A stretch of DNA of 10,978 nucleotides, from positions 1-10,978 of the forward strand of contig DAOOPA010000030.1 in the NCBI GenBank assembly GCA_035388025.1, written 5' to 3'. Shown in pieces: positions 1 through 5,643 of the stretch (within the stretch, counting starts at the first letter, position 1; every line of letters starts with the position of its first letter). Source of the stretch: JAAZMX01 sp035388025 (GTDB lineage: Bacteria > Patescibacteriota > Patescibacteriia > UBA2196 > GWA2-42-15). The position numbers and the translations under genes are program-made. The notes under the pieces are model-generated. The model made no database searches. It was not told where the DNA came from and saw only the letters and a list, made by a program, of their open reading frames with translations.

Positions 1-463
1 ATAAGACGGTTGGCTCATGCAATAGTCCCCTAGCCATTTCCAAGCGTCTTTTCATGCCACCGGAAAATTCTTTGACCAAAGAATCTTTACGATCCCAGAG
101 ATCGACCAACTTTAAAAAAGTTTCGATTCGTTCACGACGGATATTTTTTGATAAATTATAAATCACCCCGTGAAAATCCATATTTTCATAGGCGGTCAAC
201 TCATCATCCAGACTTTGATCCTGAAAGACAATACCAAAAGAATTGCGCACCCGGTTTTGCTCAGCGATAATATCAAAGCCATTAATTTTCACTTCGCCAG
301 AGGTCGGCGTAAGTAGAGTGGTAAAAATTTTAATGGTAGTGCTTTTGCCAGCGCCATTGGGCCCAAGAAAAGCAAACATCTCGCCTTTTTGGATATGTAA
401 AGAAAGGTCGTTGACCGCGACAAAATCGGCGAATTTTTTGGTTAAATGTTGAACGTCAATCAT
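1..463 (-). CDS. ABC-2-type transporter ATP-binding protein (N-terminal part, cut by window edge)
   Basis: This is the nucleotide-binding subunit of an ABC exporter, resembling the DrrA/CcmA-like ATPases that pair with ABC-2 permeases for drug, lipid or polysaccharide export. Its 154 visible residues show Walker A GPNGAGKST (34-42), a Q-loop with FQDQSLDDELT (80-90) and the signature FSGGMKRRLEMARG (133-146). The reading frame runs off the window just before Walker B, so about half is missing. The shortened signature (FSGGM instead of LSGGQ) is usual for the DrrA group. Start is the ATG at 463, giving the canonical MIDVQHLTKKF opening. A promoter lies 25-53 bp upstream. The permease expected downstream is outside the window, so the substrate cannot be stated. 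Family assignment is firm and the subgroup likely. Confidence 0.93.
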   Translation of the reverse strand, partial: MIDVQHLTKKFADFVAVNDLSLHIQKGEMFAFLGPNGAGKSTTIKIFTTLLTPTSGEVKINGFDIIAEQNRVRNSFGIVFQDQSLDDELTAYENMDFHGVIYNLSKNIRRERIETFLKLVDLWDRKDSLVKEFSGGMKRRLEMARGLLHEPTVL

Positions 464-487
464 TTTTTTAAATTAATTTTCTTCTTT

Positions 488-516
488 ATTCTCTCATGTA
501 CTTTTGGTTTTGGCAA
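488..516 (-). promoter_or_regulatory. Promoter of the ABC ATPase gene
   Basis: On the minus strand TTGCCA (516-511) is followed by a 17-bp spacer and GAGAAT (493-488). TGA precedes the -10, making an extended -10 (TGn). The predicted start near 481 gives a short AT-rich leader of about 18 nt without a Shine-Dalgarno sequence. It lies after the terminator of the preceding gene, so the ABC gene probably begins its own transcript. Confidence 0.45.
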
Positions 517-552
517 ATGAAAAACATCTTGGCGTCTACATAAAAGAAATCA

Positions 553-571
553 CCCCGATAAGCTCTCGGGG
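553..571 (-). terminator. Terminator hairpin after the small Lys/Ala-rich gene
   Basis: CCCCGA (553-558) pairs with TCGGGG (566-571) around a 7-nt loop. On the minus strand it is followed by TGATTTCTTTT, a moderate U-rich tail. It lies 20 bp beyond the stop at 591. The stem is only 6 bp, so efficiency is uncertain. Confidence 0.5.
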
Positions 572-590
572 CGATTGCTCGAGATTGCGA

Positions 591-842
591 CTACTGTTTT
601 TTAATTTTTTTACTCATCTTTTTAGCACCGACTACGCTGGCGATCAAGGCGGCGGCACCGGCCACGCCCAAGGTAATTTTTTTCTTGGTCTGATCATCCA
701 TCTTGTCCAGCTTGGTTTTGGCAGTGGAGAGTAACTTACCCAAATTATCTATTTCCTGATTGATTTTTTCTTTGGCCAAGGCGGAAAAATCTTTGGCCGC
801 AGCCGGCTTTTGGGCAGGCGCTGTTTTTTTTCGGGGCGACAT
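591..842 (-). CDS. Small Lys/Ala-rich single-helix membrane protein, unknown function
   Basis: I do not recognise the family of this 83-residue protein. It has a basic Ala/Pro/Lys-rich tail (1-18), an amphipathic, probably coiled-coil segment (19-54), one hydrophobic Gly/Ala-rich segment (about 56-72, ITLGVAGAAALIASVVGA) and a Lys-rich end (74-83). The layout recalls small DUF883/YqjD-like inner-membrane proteins with a charged helical tail, but I see no diagnostic motif. Start is the ATG at 842, 39 bp after the stop of the TspO-like gene, so the two are probably co-transcribed; a terminator hairpin follows. The leader contains two AAACATAT copies and no Shine-Dalgarno sequence. The reading is real because it is flanked by gene-like spacing and a terminator. 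Confidence 0.7.
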   Translation of the reverse strand: MSPRKKTAPAQKPAAAKDFSALAKEKINQEIDNLGKLLSTAKTKLDKMDDQTKKKITLGVAGAAALIASVVGAKKMSKKIKKQ

Positions 843-881
843 ATGTTTATATGTTTACTTATTAAATATGATTAACACTAA

Positions 882-1661
882 TTAATTTTTTAATGGTTCT
901 TTACTCCCCCGGCCTTTCAATCCCACCATGACTATGACTACCACGAATGCTAGTAAGCAAGCAATAACCGTCCAGATGATGACCGGATATTGGCCGTTAA
1001 AAGCGCTCACGGAAAGATGTTTGGATAAAATTGCGCCATAGGCCCAGAGCAAGACCAAACCATAAGGGATATAGCGATCGCGCATCAGCCGCCACGAACC
1101 GATAAGCGCGCCCACGAGGAGTACCACCATGGTCCAAAAAACTTCTGACAAACCAAAACCATTCCAGCCGAGGCTCACCAATAAAACCGTGATATTGGCA
1201 ATGGTGGCCACGGTGATCCAACCGAAATAAACACTGAAAGGCAAACGCACGAGCCAGCGTTCTTTAACAGTTTTAACGCCAGTGCGGGTGATATCAGCAA
1301 TTCTAATGAGGGTCGCGAGCATGGCGAGCATGATAATAACCGACAACCAGATGACATTATAGTGCCAAGCAAAAAGCCAGGCGGCGTTGAGAAGAGCGTT
1401 AACAATAAAAATTTGGTTCACTCGCGCCAATAACGCATCGTCTTTGCGCGTCAACTGATAAATCACATAAATACCAAGCAGGGTGTAAATCAAACCCCAG
1501 ATGGAAAAAGCATAACCGGCCGGCGCGAATAAATTTGGATAGCTGTCGGAAATAGCGCCGGTGTCGCGACCAGCCAGAGGCAAAGACACGGCCAGATAAT
1601 TTACGGCAATCATAATGACATAGCCGACCAATGCCCCGAGCCGCAGAAAAATAGTATTCAT
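882..1661 (-). CDS. TspO/MBR-family tryptophan-rich membrane protein
   Basis: This 259-residue multi-helix membrane protein belongs with the long bacterial relatives of the TspO/MBR (tryptophan-rich sensory protein) family. Recognisable blocks are APAGYAFSIWGLIYTLLG (46-63, matching the TspO P-P-G-W-x-F...W-x-x-x-Y-x-x-x-G block), NALLNAAWLFAWHY (88-101) and LPFSVYFGWITVATIANI (140-157). There are about 11 tryptophans and 7-8 predicted membrane segments, more than the five helices of classical ~160-residue TspO, so it is an extended form. TspO proteins bind porphyrins and related ligands; no ligand can be deduced here. Start is the ATG at 1661, just downstream of an extended -10 promoter. The 83-residue gene follows after 39 bp. 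Confidence 0.78.
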   Translation of the reverse strand: MNTIFLRLGALVGYVIMIAVNYLAVSLPLAGRDTGAISDSYPNLFAPAGYAFSIWGLIYTLLGIYVIYQLTRKDDALLARVNQIFIVNALLNAAWLFAWHYNVIWLSVIIMLAMLATLIRIADITRTGVKTVKERWLVRLPFSVYFGWITVATIANITVLLVSLGWNGFGLSEVFWTMVVLLVGALIGSWRLMRDRYIPYGLVLLWAYGAILSKHLSVSAFNGQYPVIIWTVIACLLAFVVVIVMVGLKGRGSKEPLKN

Positions 1662-1690
1662 ATGGATAAATTTAATTATTTTACATTAAA

Positions 1691-1719
1691 ATTATCTCAT
1701 TTTTTCTGATCTTTAGCAA
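1691..1719 (-). promoter_or_regulatory. Promoter of the TspO-like gene
   Basis: Minus strand: TTGCTA (1719-1714), 17-bp spacer, GATAAT (1696-1691), with TGA directly before the -10 (extended -10). Predicted start is near 1684, about 23 nt before the ATG at 1661. It begins directly after the T-tract of the upstream terminator, which fits an independent transcription unit. Confidence 0.5.
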
Positions 1720-1727
1720 ATAATAAT

Positions 1728-1842
1728 AAAAAGAGCGAATCACACTGGATCCGCTCTATGCATTTCTACTGGCTTAACTTAACAAGCCGAAAACTCCCCC
1801 TCATTTTGGTTTTGTTTTCCTGGCTAAAAATATTTTTTACTT
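1728..1842 (-). ncRNA. Candidate free-standing small RNA, about 115 nt
   Basis: Between two minus-strand terminators lies a stretch with its own promoter-like signal (see 1849-1877) and its own terminator (1757-1732). The predicted RNA starts near 1842 and contains an A/U-rich opening, a G-rich run (GAGGGGGAG, near 1805-1797), a hairpin GGCTT...AAGCC (1788-1771) and the terminator stem. The only ORF is a 12-codon frame (MRGSFRLVKLSQ, start 1804) without a good ribosome site. I do not recognise a known RNA family. Alternatives are a decayed gene end or an attenuating leader of the TspO-like gene, although that gene has its own promoter after the terminator. Confidence 0.4.
1732..1757 (-). terminator. 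Rho-independent terminator of the candidate small RNA
   Basis: AGAGCG pairs with CGCTCT, and the stem continues past one A-C mismatch with 3 bp; loop ACACTG. On the minus strand the stem is followed by TTTTTATTATTATTT. No ORF of useful length lies immediately upstream on this strand, so it must end either a small RNA or a read-through 3' UTR. Confidence 0.65.
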
Positions 1843-1848
1843 GTTTTT

Positions 1849-1877
1849 ATCTTTCCACCTTTTTGTGGTTTTGGCAA
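1849..1877 (-). promoter_or_regulatory. Putative promoter of the small RNA
   Basis: Minus strand: TTGCCA (1877-1872), 17-bp spacer, AAAGAT (1854-1849) with TGG before it. The -35 and following bases TTGCCAAAACCA are identical to those at the ABC ATPase promoter (516-505), with the same spacing. The -10 itself is weak (3 of 6). Confidence 0.3.
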
Positions 1878-1887
1878 AAAGCAATAC

Positions 1888-1920
1888 TAAAAGAGACCTT
1901 TAGTTAAAAGGTCTCTTTTA
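1888..1920 (-). terminator. Strong terminator of the fibronectin-type gene (bidirectional shape)
   Basis: A perfect 14-bp stem (TAAAAGAGACCTTT with AAAGGTCTCTTTTA) closes a 5-nt loop. The A/T-rich outer stem supplies a U-tract in either direction. It lies 24 bp after the stop at 1945 and is the obvious end of that transcript. Confidence 0.75.
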
Positions 1921-1944
1921 TTGGACATTAATAACATTAGGAAA

Positions 1945-3222
1945 TTAGTTGGTCGTGAAAGTCGTTTCGCTGGTTGTAGCGGTATTGCTGCTGGCATCAG
2001 TTGACTTGAGTATATAGTAATAAGTAGTGCTGGCAGTCAGGTCAATCAAACTGAGCTGATGGGCGGTGACCAAAGCAGTATTACTCACAGACAATTTGTT
2101 GGTCGTACTAGCTAGGGTCGTAGTCGCATATTCCGTCAGACTGGTGGATATCTCATTGGTAGTCCAACTGATGGTGGCGGTGGTAGCGGCAGGAACAACG
2201 ACGATGCTCGAAATAATCGGTGCGGTCGCGTCAACTACTGCGGCTGTGGTCAATGTTTTTTCTCCGCTAGCGGCTTTTTTGTTCTCTGCGCTAACCGAAG
2301 TCAAGCGATAATAATAAACCGTGGCGGGAGCCAAATCACCAAGAATCAAGCTGTGACTGGTGACCAAAGCGTTATCTGATTTGGTCAGAATATTTGTTGC
2401 TGTCGCCAAGGTCGTAGTCGCATACTCTATCTGACTAGTGCTGGTTGCGTTGGTTGTCCAGCTAATAGTGGCGGTGGTAGTGGTAGTAGCTACCTGAATA
2501 TTGTTCAGGGTTAAATTGTTCTCTTGAGTTTGGTTTTTGGCATGAGCACAATCTCTGGCTGGTATAGCCGGAGTGGCTCGGCCTTTTAGGCCAACTTTTT
2601 TGGCTGGTACAGCTGGCACAGCGCGGCATTTGCTCGTGTCACTCAAACGTGAGTGATTGGTCACTTGCCAATGATGATTGTGATTGAGGGTGGTGGTGGC
2701 TTCGCTTTCCGTATCGGCATCAAAATCATCTTCAGATTCCAGTTCCTTGCCAATAGTATAATTCACAAAAAATGATTCGGGCAAATCATCAACCAGCCAG
2801 GCCCAGTCATCACCATAAAGTTTTTTGGCCAGGGCCTCTGATTTGACCGAGCGCAAAACTCCGTTTTGGGCTACCACATAAACTTTGGGATTACTGGGAA
2901 TCTTGACCATCACGATGCCGGGGCGATAATAAATATTGCCGCCCAAAGGAATTTGCCCTATCACTTGGGCATCTACTTCTATAACACTAGAGAAATCAAT
3001 AAACCAGCTTTTGTAAATTTTTTCATTGGGAAAAAGATAGCGCTTGCCATCTGGAGCATAATAATAAACCTCTGGCGAACCCTCGGCTTTGATCAAAGAA
3101 TCTGTAGCAATACTACTGAGATCAGCGGCCAAAATGCTGGTTATTGGGGCTAAAATTAGTACTAAAAGTATTAACCATAGAAATGGTTTTTTTAATGACA
3201 ATTGAAAAATATTAAAAGCCAT
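1945..3222 (-). CDS. Secreted or anchored surface protein with two fibronectin type III domains
   Basis: This 425-residue protein begins with a hydrophobic signal or anchor segment (about 13-33, ending SILAADL). Next comes a Tyr/Pro-rich domain (41-158; VYYYAPDGKRYLFPN at 52-66) of a kind I associate with surface proteins of Patescibacteria. An acidic stretch (161-174), a His patch (180-190) and a short linker with two related PAVPAKK/PAIPARD units between Cys199 and Cys225 follow. Two Thr-rich fibronectin type III-like domains end the protein (about 237-327 and 335-425), each with ATISWTTN and a YYYxL strand; their DNA repeats with a ~295-bp period. The chain stops right at the end of the second domain with no sorting signal, so retention would depend on the N-terminus. 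Role unknown; adhesion or surface display is an inference. It has its own promoter and terminator. Confidence 0.82.
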   Translation of the reverse strand: MAFNIFQLSLKKPFLWLILLVLILAPITSILAADLSSIATDSLIKAEGSPEVYYYAPDGKRYLFPNEKIYKSWFIDFSSVIEVDAQVIGQIPLGGNIYYRPGIVMVKIPSNPKVYVVAQNGVLRSVKSEALAKKLYGDDWAWLVDDLPESFFVNYTIGKELESEDDFDADTESEATTTLNHNHHWQVTNHSRLSDTSKCRAVPAVPAKKVGLKGRATPAIPARDCAHAKNQTQENNLTLNNIQVATTTTTATISWTTNATSTSQIEYATTTLATATNILTKSDNALVTSHSLILGDLAPATVYYYRLTSVSAENKKAASGEKTLTTAAVVDATAPIISSIVVVPAATTATISWTTNEISTSLTEYATTTLASTTNKLSVSNTALVTAHQLSLIDLTASTTYYYILKSTDASSNTATTSETTFTTN

Positions 3223-3269
3223 ATTATTTAAAAATGAATTGCTAATTTAATGACCTTTTGTATAGGATT

Positions 3270-3298
3270 ATTCTAATATTTTTTGGGGTAAAAAGCAA
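3270..3298 (-). promoter_or_regulatory. Promoter of the fibronectin-type gene
   Basis: Minus strand: TTGCTT (3298-3293), 17-bp spacer, TAGAAT (3275-3270). Predicted start near 3263 gives a leader of about 40 nt without a Shine-Dalgarno sequence. Confidence 0.45.
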
Positions 3299-3361
3299 AT
3301 AGCCTATCGGCCATGATGCTCAAAAATAAAACTAGCTTTGCAACCTAGGTCTGAGCTCCTA

Positions 3362-3438
3362 GCACAAGCCAAGTAATTGGCTTGTTTCCCCATCAAAAAA
3401 TTCCGACTGGTGTCGGAACTTTTTCTCGGGGACAGGGA
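3362..3438 (-). repeat. Copy A of a 77-bp direct repeat: tRNA-Gln 3' end plus two trailer hairpins
   Basis: It matches 3555-3631 at a constant offset of 193 bp. In transcription order it holds the last bases of tRNA-Gln (CCCTGTCCCCGA), a terminator-like hairpin (GTCGGAA/TTCCGAC, loop 3408-3411) and a second hairpin (ACAAGCCAA/TTGGCTTGT, stem 3364-3385). It is not attached to a functional tRNA: the tRNA-like part ends after about 14 bases and then diverges into a GC-rich stretch. Confidence 0.85.
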
Positions 3439-3443
3439 AATAA

Positions 3444-3551
3444 GGATTCGGTCACAGCTCTCGTCGGCCTTCCGGCCGCCTCGGCCGCGACCCCGCCTCG
3501 TGGTGCTCCTCGCCCCTTGGCTCGTCGCACATCACTCCGGCTTTCGAATCC
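3444..3551. other. GC-rich islet bounded by GGATTCG / CGAATCC
   Basis: About 108 bp of clearly higher G+C than its surroundings, bounded by a 7-bp inverted repeat (GGATTCG at 3444-3450, CGAATCC at 3545-3551) resembling a tRNA T-loop. Inside are clustered short GC palindromes and degenerate CTCGTCG/CCTCGTGG units. Overlapping plus-strand frames here give Arg/Pro-rich translations without family resemblance, so I treat it as non-coding. It could be a small palindromic repeat element inserted beside or inside a decayed tRNA copy. Confidence 0.55.
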
Positions 3552-3554
3552 CTG

Positions 3555-3631
3555 GCGCAAGCCAAACTATTGGCTTGCTTCCCCATCAAAAAATTCCGAC
3601 TTACGTCGGAACTTTTTCTCGGGGACAGGGA
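3555..3631 (-). repeat. Copy B of the 77-bp repeat, containing the genuine tRNA-Gln 3' end and trailer
   Basis: This copy overlaps the true 3' end of tRNA-Gln (3618-3631). It differs from copy A only in the 4-nt loops of the two hairpins and at one base pair of the second stem, A-T (3364/3385) in copy A versus G-C (3557/3578) here. The second hairpin is a 9-bp perfect stem, 3557-3565 with 3570-3578. Confidence 0.85.
3594..3611 (-). terminator. Terminator of tRNA-Gln
   Basis: TTCCGAC and GTCGGAA form a 7-bp stem with a 4-nt loop, followed on the minus strand by TTTTTTGATGGGG. It starts 7 nt beyond the tRNA discriminator base. The same hairpin is conserved in copy A with a different loop. Confidence 0.7.
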
Positions 3632-3688
3632 TTCGAACCCCGATTGACAGGACCAAAACCTGTAGTCCTACCATTAGACGATCCCCGA
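3618..3688 (-). tRNA. tRNA-Gln (anticodon TTG)
   Basis: The full cloverleaf is visible on the minus strand: acceptor TCGGGGA/TCCCCGA, D-arm GTC...GAC with loop TAATGGTAG, anticodon stem ACAGG/CCTGT with loop TTTTGGT (anticodon TTG, reading CAA and probably CAG), and T-arm with loop TTCGAAT. The discriminator is G, as expected for Gln. No CCA is encoded, so CCA must be added after transcription. The gene sits alone between the ftsX terminator and its own terminator. Its last bases are duplicated 193 bp downstream (copy A). Confidence 0.95.
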
Positions 3689-3739
3689 ATAGATACTTTA
3701 AATACACTGCAATAACAACCAAAATAAAACCATAACAAC

Positions 3740-3766
3740 TTTATAATAAAACAAGCCCCTTGTCAA
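3740..3766 (-). promoter_or_regulatory. Possible tRNA-Gln promoter overlapping the ftsX terminator
   Basis: A perfect TTGACA (minus strand 3766-3761) lies in the loop of the ftsX terminator, with TATAAA (3745-3740) after a short 15-bp spacer. Predicted start is near 3733, about 45 nt before the tRNA. The spacer is shorter than optimal, hence low confidence. Confidence 0.3.
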
Positions 3767-3778
3767 AGCCGGCTTGTT
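3750..3778 (-). terminator. Rho-independent terminator of ftsEX
   Basis: AACAAGCC (3750-3757) pairs with GGCTTGTT (3771-3778) around a 13-nt loop, followed on the minus strand by TTATTATAAA. It is 9 bp beyond the ftsX stop. Confidence 0.65.
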
Positions 3779-3787
3779 GTTTGTTGA

Positions 3788-4705
3788 TTAAACCTTCAAA
3801 TGCTTGCCCATGGCAAAAGCGGCGGAAATCATATTGATTATGGCCACAACAATGAATTCAAAGCCCAAAATATTCAAAATGTTTTGATTGAGATAGGCTC
3901 GAATATCAAAATTTATCCCAGCCAAAAAGCCATTAATCCAATCACCGGTAAAATGCAAGGCCAGGGCCAAAAAAAGCCAAAAAACCAAACAACCAAAAAC
4001 AGCATAAAGCAGGCCTTCAATGACAAAAGGCAGACGAATAAACCAGTTACTAGCGCCCACAAGGCGCATAATCCCAATTTCCGTACGATGAATATAAATT
4101 CCCATTCTAATAGTATTAAAAACCGTCAAGATTGCCACCAAAATAAAAACCAAACTTAAGGCCAAAACAAAGGTTCTGAGCTTGGCCGTGAAATTATTGA
4201 TCCGTTCTATCAACTTCTGGTGGTCATTGTAGTCAATTTTTTCCGCCAATTGATCGGCTTTAAGGTCTTTTAATTTTTCAATAATCAAAGGATATTGTTC
4301 GATCGCATGCGCTGACAGAATCAGGGTGCCGCCCAAAGGATTTTTGTCCAGCTCGGCCAAGGCTGATTGAATGTCCTTATCATCTTTGTGGGTTTCCTTG
4401 AATTGAGCCAGGGCCTCTTCGGGCGAGACATAACGCACCTCCTTGAGTTCTTCTATTTTATCCAGTTCTTGTTTGAGCGTCTTGATCGCCTCCTCGCTAA
4501 CAGCATTGTCAAAATACAAGGAAACGTCCACTGTGTCTTTGACCGAATTAACAGCGTAATCAGCAATAGCATTGACCAAAATTAGAGTAGTTAGGGAGAA
4601 CAAGGTTAAAACAATAATGGTAATGGTCACCAAAGATAACCAAATATTGCGCCAAAAATGTTGCCAGGAAAAGATCAGTATTCTTCTTGAGGATAAAAAT
4701 AACAT
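3788..4705 (-). CDS. ftsX: Cell division ABC transporter permease subunit FtsX
   Basis: FtsX is the membrane subunit of the FtsEX complex, which couples ATP hydrolysis at the divisome to activation of peptidoglycan hydrolases outside the membrane. The 305 residues have the standard layout: cytoplasmic N-terminus, TM1 (22-45), an extracytoplasmic domain (47-175) containing NPLGGTL (122-128, the family's NPLP-x-SL position), TM2 (176-199), TM3 (about 225-252) and TM4 (275-297). The cytoplasmic block RTEIGIMRLVGAS (207-219) before TM3 is the conserved coupling region. Start is the ATG at 4705; the 34-bp gap after ftsE has no promoter or Shine-Dalgarno sequence, so the pair is one operon. No hydrolase gene follows directly; tRNA-Gln comes next. 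Confidence 0.95.
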   Translation of the reverse strand: MLFLSSRRILIFSWQHFWRNIWLSLVTITIIVLTLFSLTTLILVNAIADYAVNSVKDTVDVSLYFDNAVSEEAIKTLKQELDKIEELKEVRYVSPEEALAQFKETHKDDKDIQSALAELDKNPLGGTLILSAHAIEQYPLIIEKLKDLKADQLAEKIDYNDHQKLIERINNFTAKLRTFVLALSLVFILVAILTVFNTIRMGIYIHRTEIGIMRLVGASNWFIRLPFVIEGLLYAVFGCLVFWLFLALALHFTGDWINGFLAGINFDIRAYLNQNILNILGFEFIVVAIINMISAAFAMGKHLKV

Positions 4706-4739
4706 ATAATTACATTAATTTTGACTTTTGGTTTTCACT

Positions 4740-5420
4740 TTATAACACATAACGCCCCTTTTCTTCGTCGTAAGCGACATGCCCTTCCTCCATGGCGATT
4801 ACCCTTTTGCGCAGTGAGTTGACAACTTCGCGGTTGTGAGTGACCAGCATCACTGTAGTTTTGAAACTATTAATCTTTAAAAGCAGATCCACAATTTCTC
4901 TGGTATTGATAGAATCCAAATTGCCGGTTGGTTCGTCGGCGATCAAAATTTTTGGCCGGTGAGCCAGCGCCCGAGCAATAGAAACTCTCTGTTGCTGGCC
5001 GCCAGATAATTCGTCCGGGAATTCTTTGGCCTTTGATTCCAGTCCGACCAAAGCCAAAATCTGCGGTACCACATCCTCAATATGTTTTTTGCTGTAGCCG
5101 GCGACCTCCAAAGCAAAAGCTACATTTTCATAAACAGTTTTCCTGGGAAGTAATTTAAAATCCTGAAAGACCACCCCAATCTGACGACGCAACATAGGAA
5201 TATCCGTGGTCCGAATCCTGGTTATATCCCAGCCACCCAAAATAATGCGCCCTTCGGTCGGTTTCTCCTCGGCCACCAACATTTTTACCAGCGTTGTTTT
5301 GCCCGTACCAGACCGGCCGACCAAGGAAACAAATTCGCCGGGCTTGATATGCAAGGTTACGCTTTTTACCGCCTCGGTGCCATTGGGATAAATTTTAGAA
5401 ACGTTACGCAGTTCAATCAT
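4740..5420 (-). CDS. ftsE: Cell division ATP-binding protein FtsE
   Basis: FtsE is the ATPase of the FtsEX divisome complex. Its 226 residues carry all ABC motifs intact: Walker A GRSGTGKT (35-42), Q-loop Q86 (VVFQDFKLLPRKTVYENV), signature LSGGQQQR (138-145), Walker B ILIADEPTGNLD (158-169) and the switch His195 (VTHNREVV). Length and the VVFQDFKLL motif are typical of FtsE rather than LolD-type paralogues, and the following FtsX settles the assignment. Start is the ATG at 5420 (MIELRNVSKIYPNG). The leader has no Shine-Dalgarno sequence, and a dispersed repeat element (5438-5628) ends 17 bp upstream of the start. Confidence 0.97.
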   Translation of the reverse strand: MIELRNVSKIYPNGTEAVKSVTLHIKPGEFVSLVGRSGTGKTTLVKMLVAEEKPTEGRIILGGWDITRIRTTDIPMLRRQIGVVFQDFKLLPRKTVYENVAFALEVAGYSKKHIEDVVPQILALVGLESKAKEFPDELSGGQQQRVSIARALAHRPKILIADEPTGNLDSINTREIVDLLLKINSFKTTVMLVTHNREVVNSLRKRVIAMEEGHVAYDEEKGRYVL

Positions 5421-5437
5421 ATTAATGGTTTTTTAAA

Positions 5438-5628
5438 CCTGTACCGACCGAGTCTCGCGAATGCGGGACAAGCGGAGGAGCCCCATATGGATTTGCCTTT
5501 ATCATAATTAAAGCTAAGGTAAACAGACATGGGTTCTCTCGGCTCGGGAATACTGATTTATTAAATTGCTATTTAACCAATGTTTTAGTTTATTTAGACG
5601 CAACTACCAATTCATCGCTTGGGACAGG
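5438..5628 (-). repeat. Dispersed palindromic element, copy 1 (upstream of ftsE)
   Basis: It aligns with 8244-8369. Shared blocks in transcription order: CCTGTCCC near 5628-5621, CCCGAGC...CCGAGAGAACCCATGT (5547-5527), TGTCTGTT, TTAATTAT (5511-5504), a GGGGCTCCTCCGC block and GGTCGGTACAGGTTTAA at the ftsE-proximal end. The outer ends CCTGT...CGA are inverted relative to each other. An AT-rich insertion of about 65-70 bp (5551-5614) splits this copy relative to copy 2; the tight core is 5438-5550. Internal GTCCCGC/GCGAGAC can form a hairpin. Confidence 0.65.
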
Positions 5629-5643
5629 CTTTGGCGATAAAGT

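Noticed and set aside
1766..1804. 12-codon frame followed by a terminator, like an attenuator leader peptide
   Set aside because: No run of regulatory codons, no anti-terminator alternative visible, and the downstream TspO-like gene has its own promoter after the terminator.
3362..3688. attL/attR of an integrated element at tRNA-Gln
   Set aside because: The copies are only 193 bp apart and no integrase or cargo lies between; at most a scar, so no element is annotated.
3377..3735. Two overlapping plus-strand frames of 112 and 117 codons
   Set aside because: They run across the tRNA-Gln antisense strand, two hairpins and the GC-rich islet; the Arg/Pro-rich translation resembles no family and repeats only because the DNA is duplicated.
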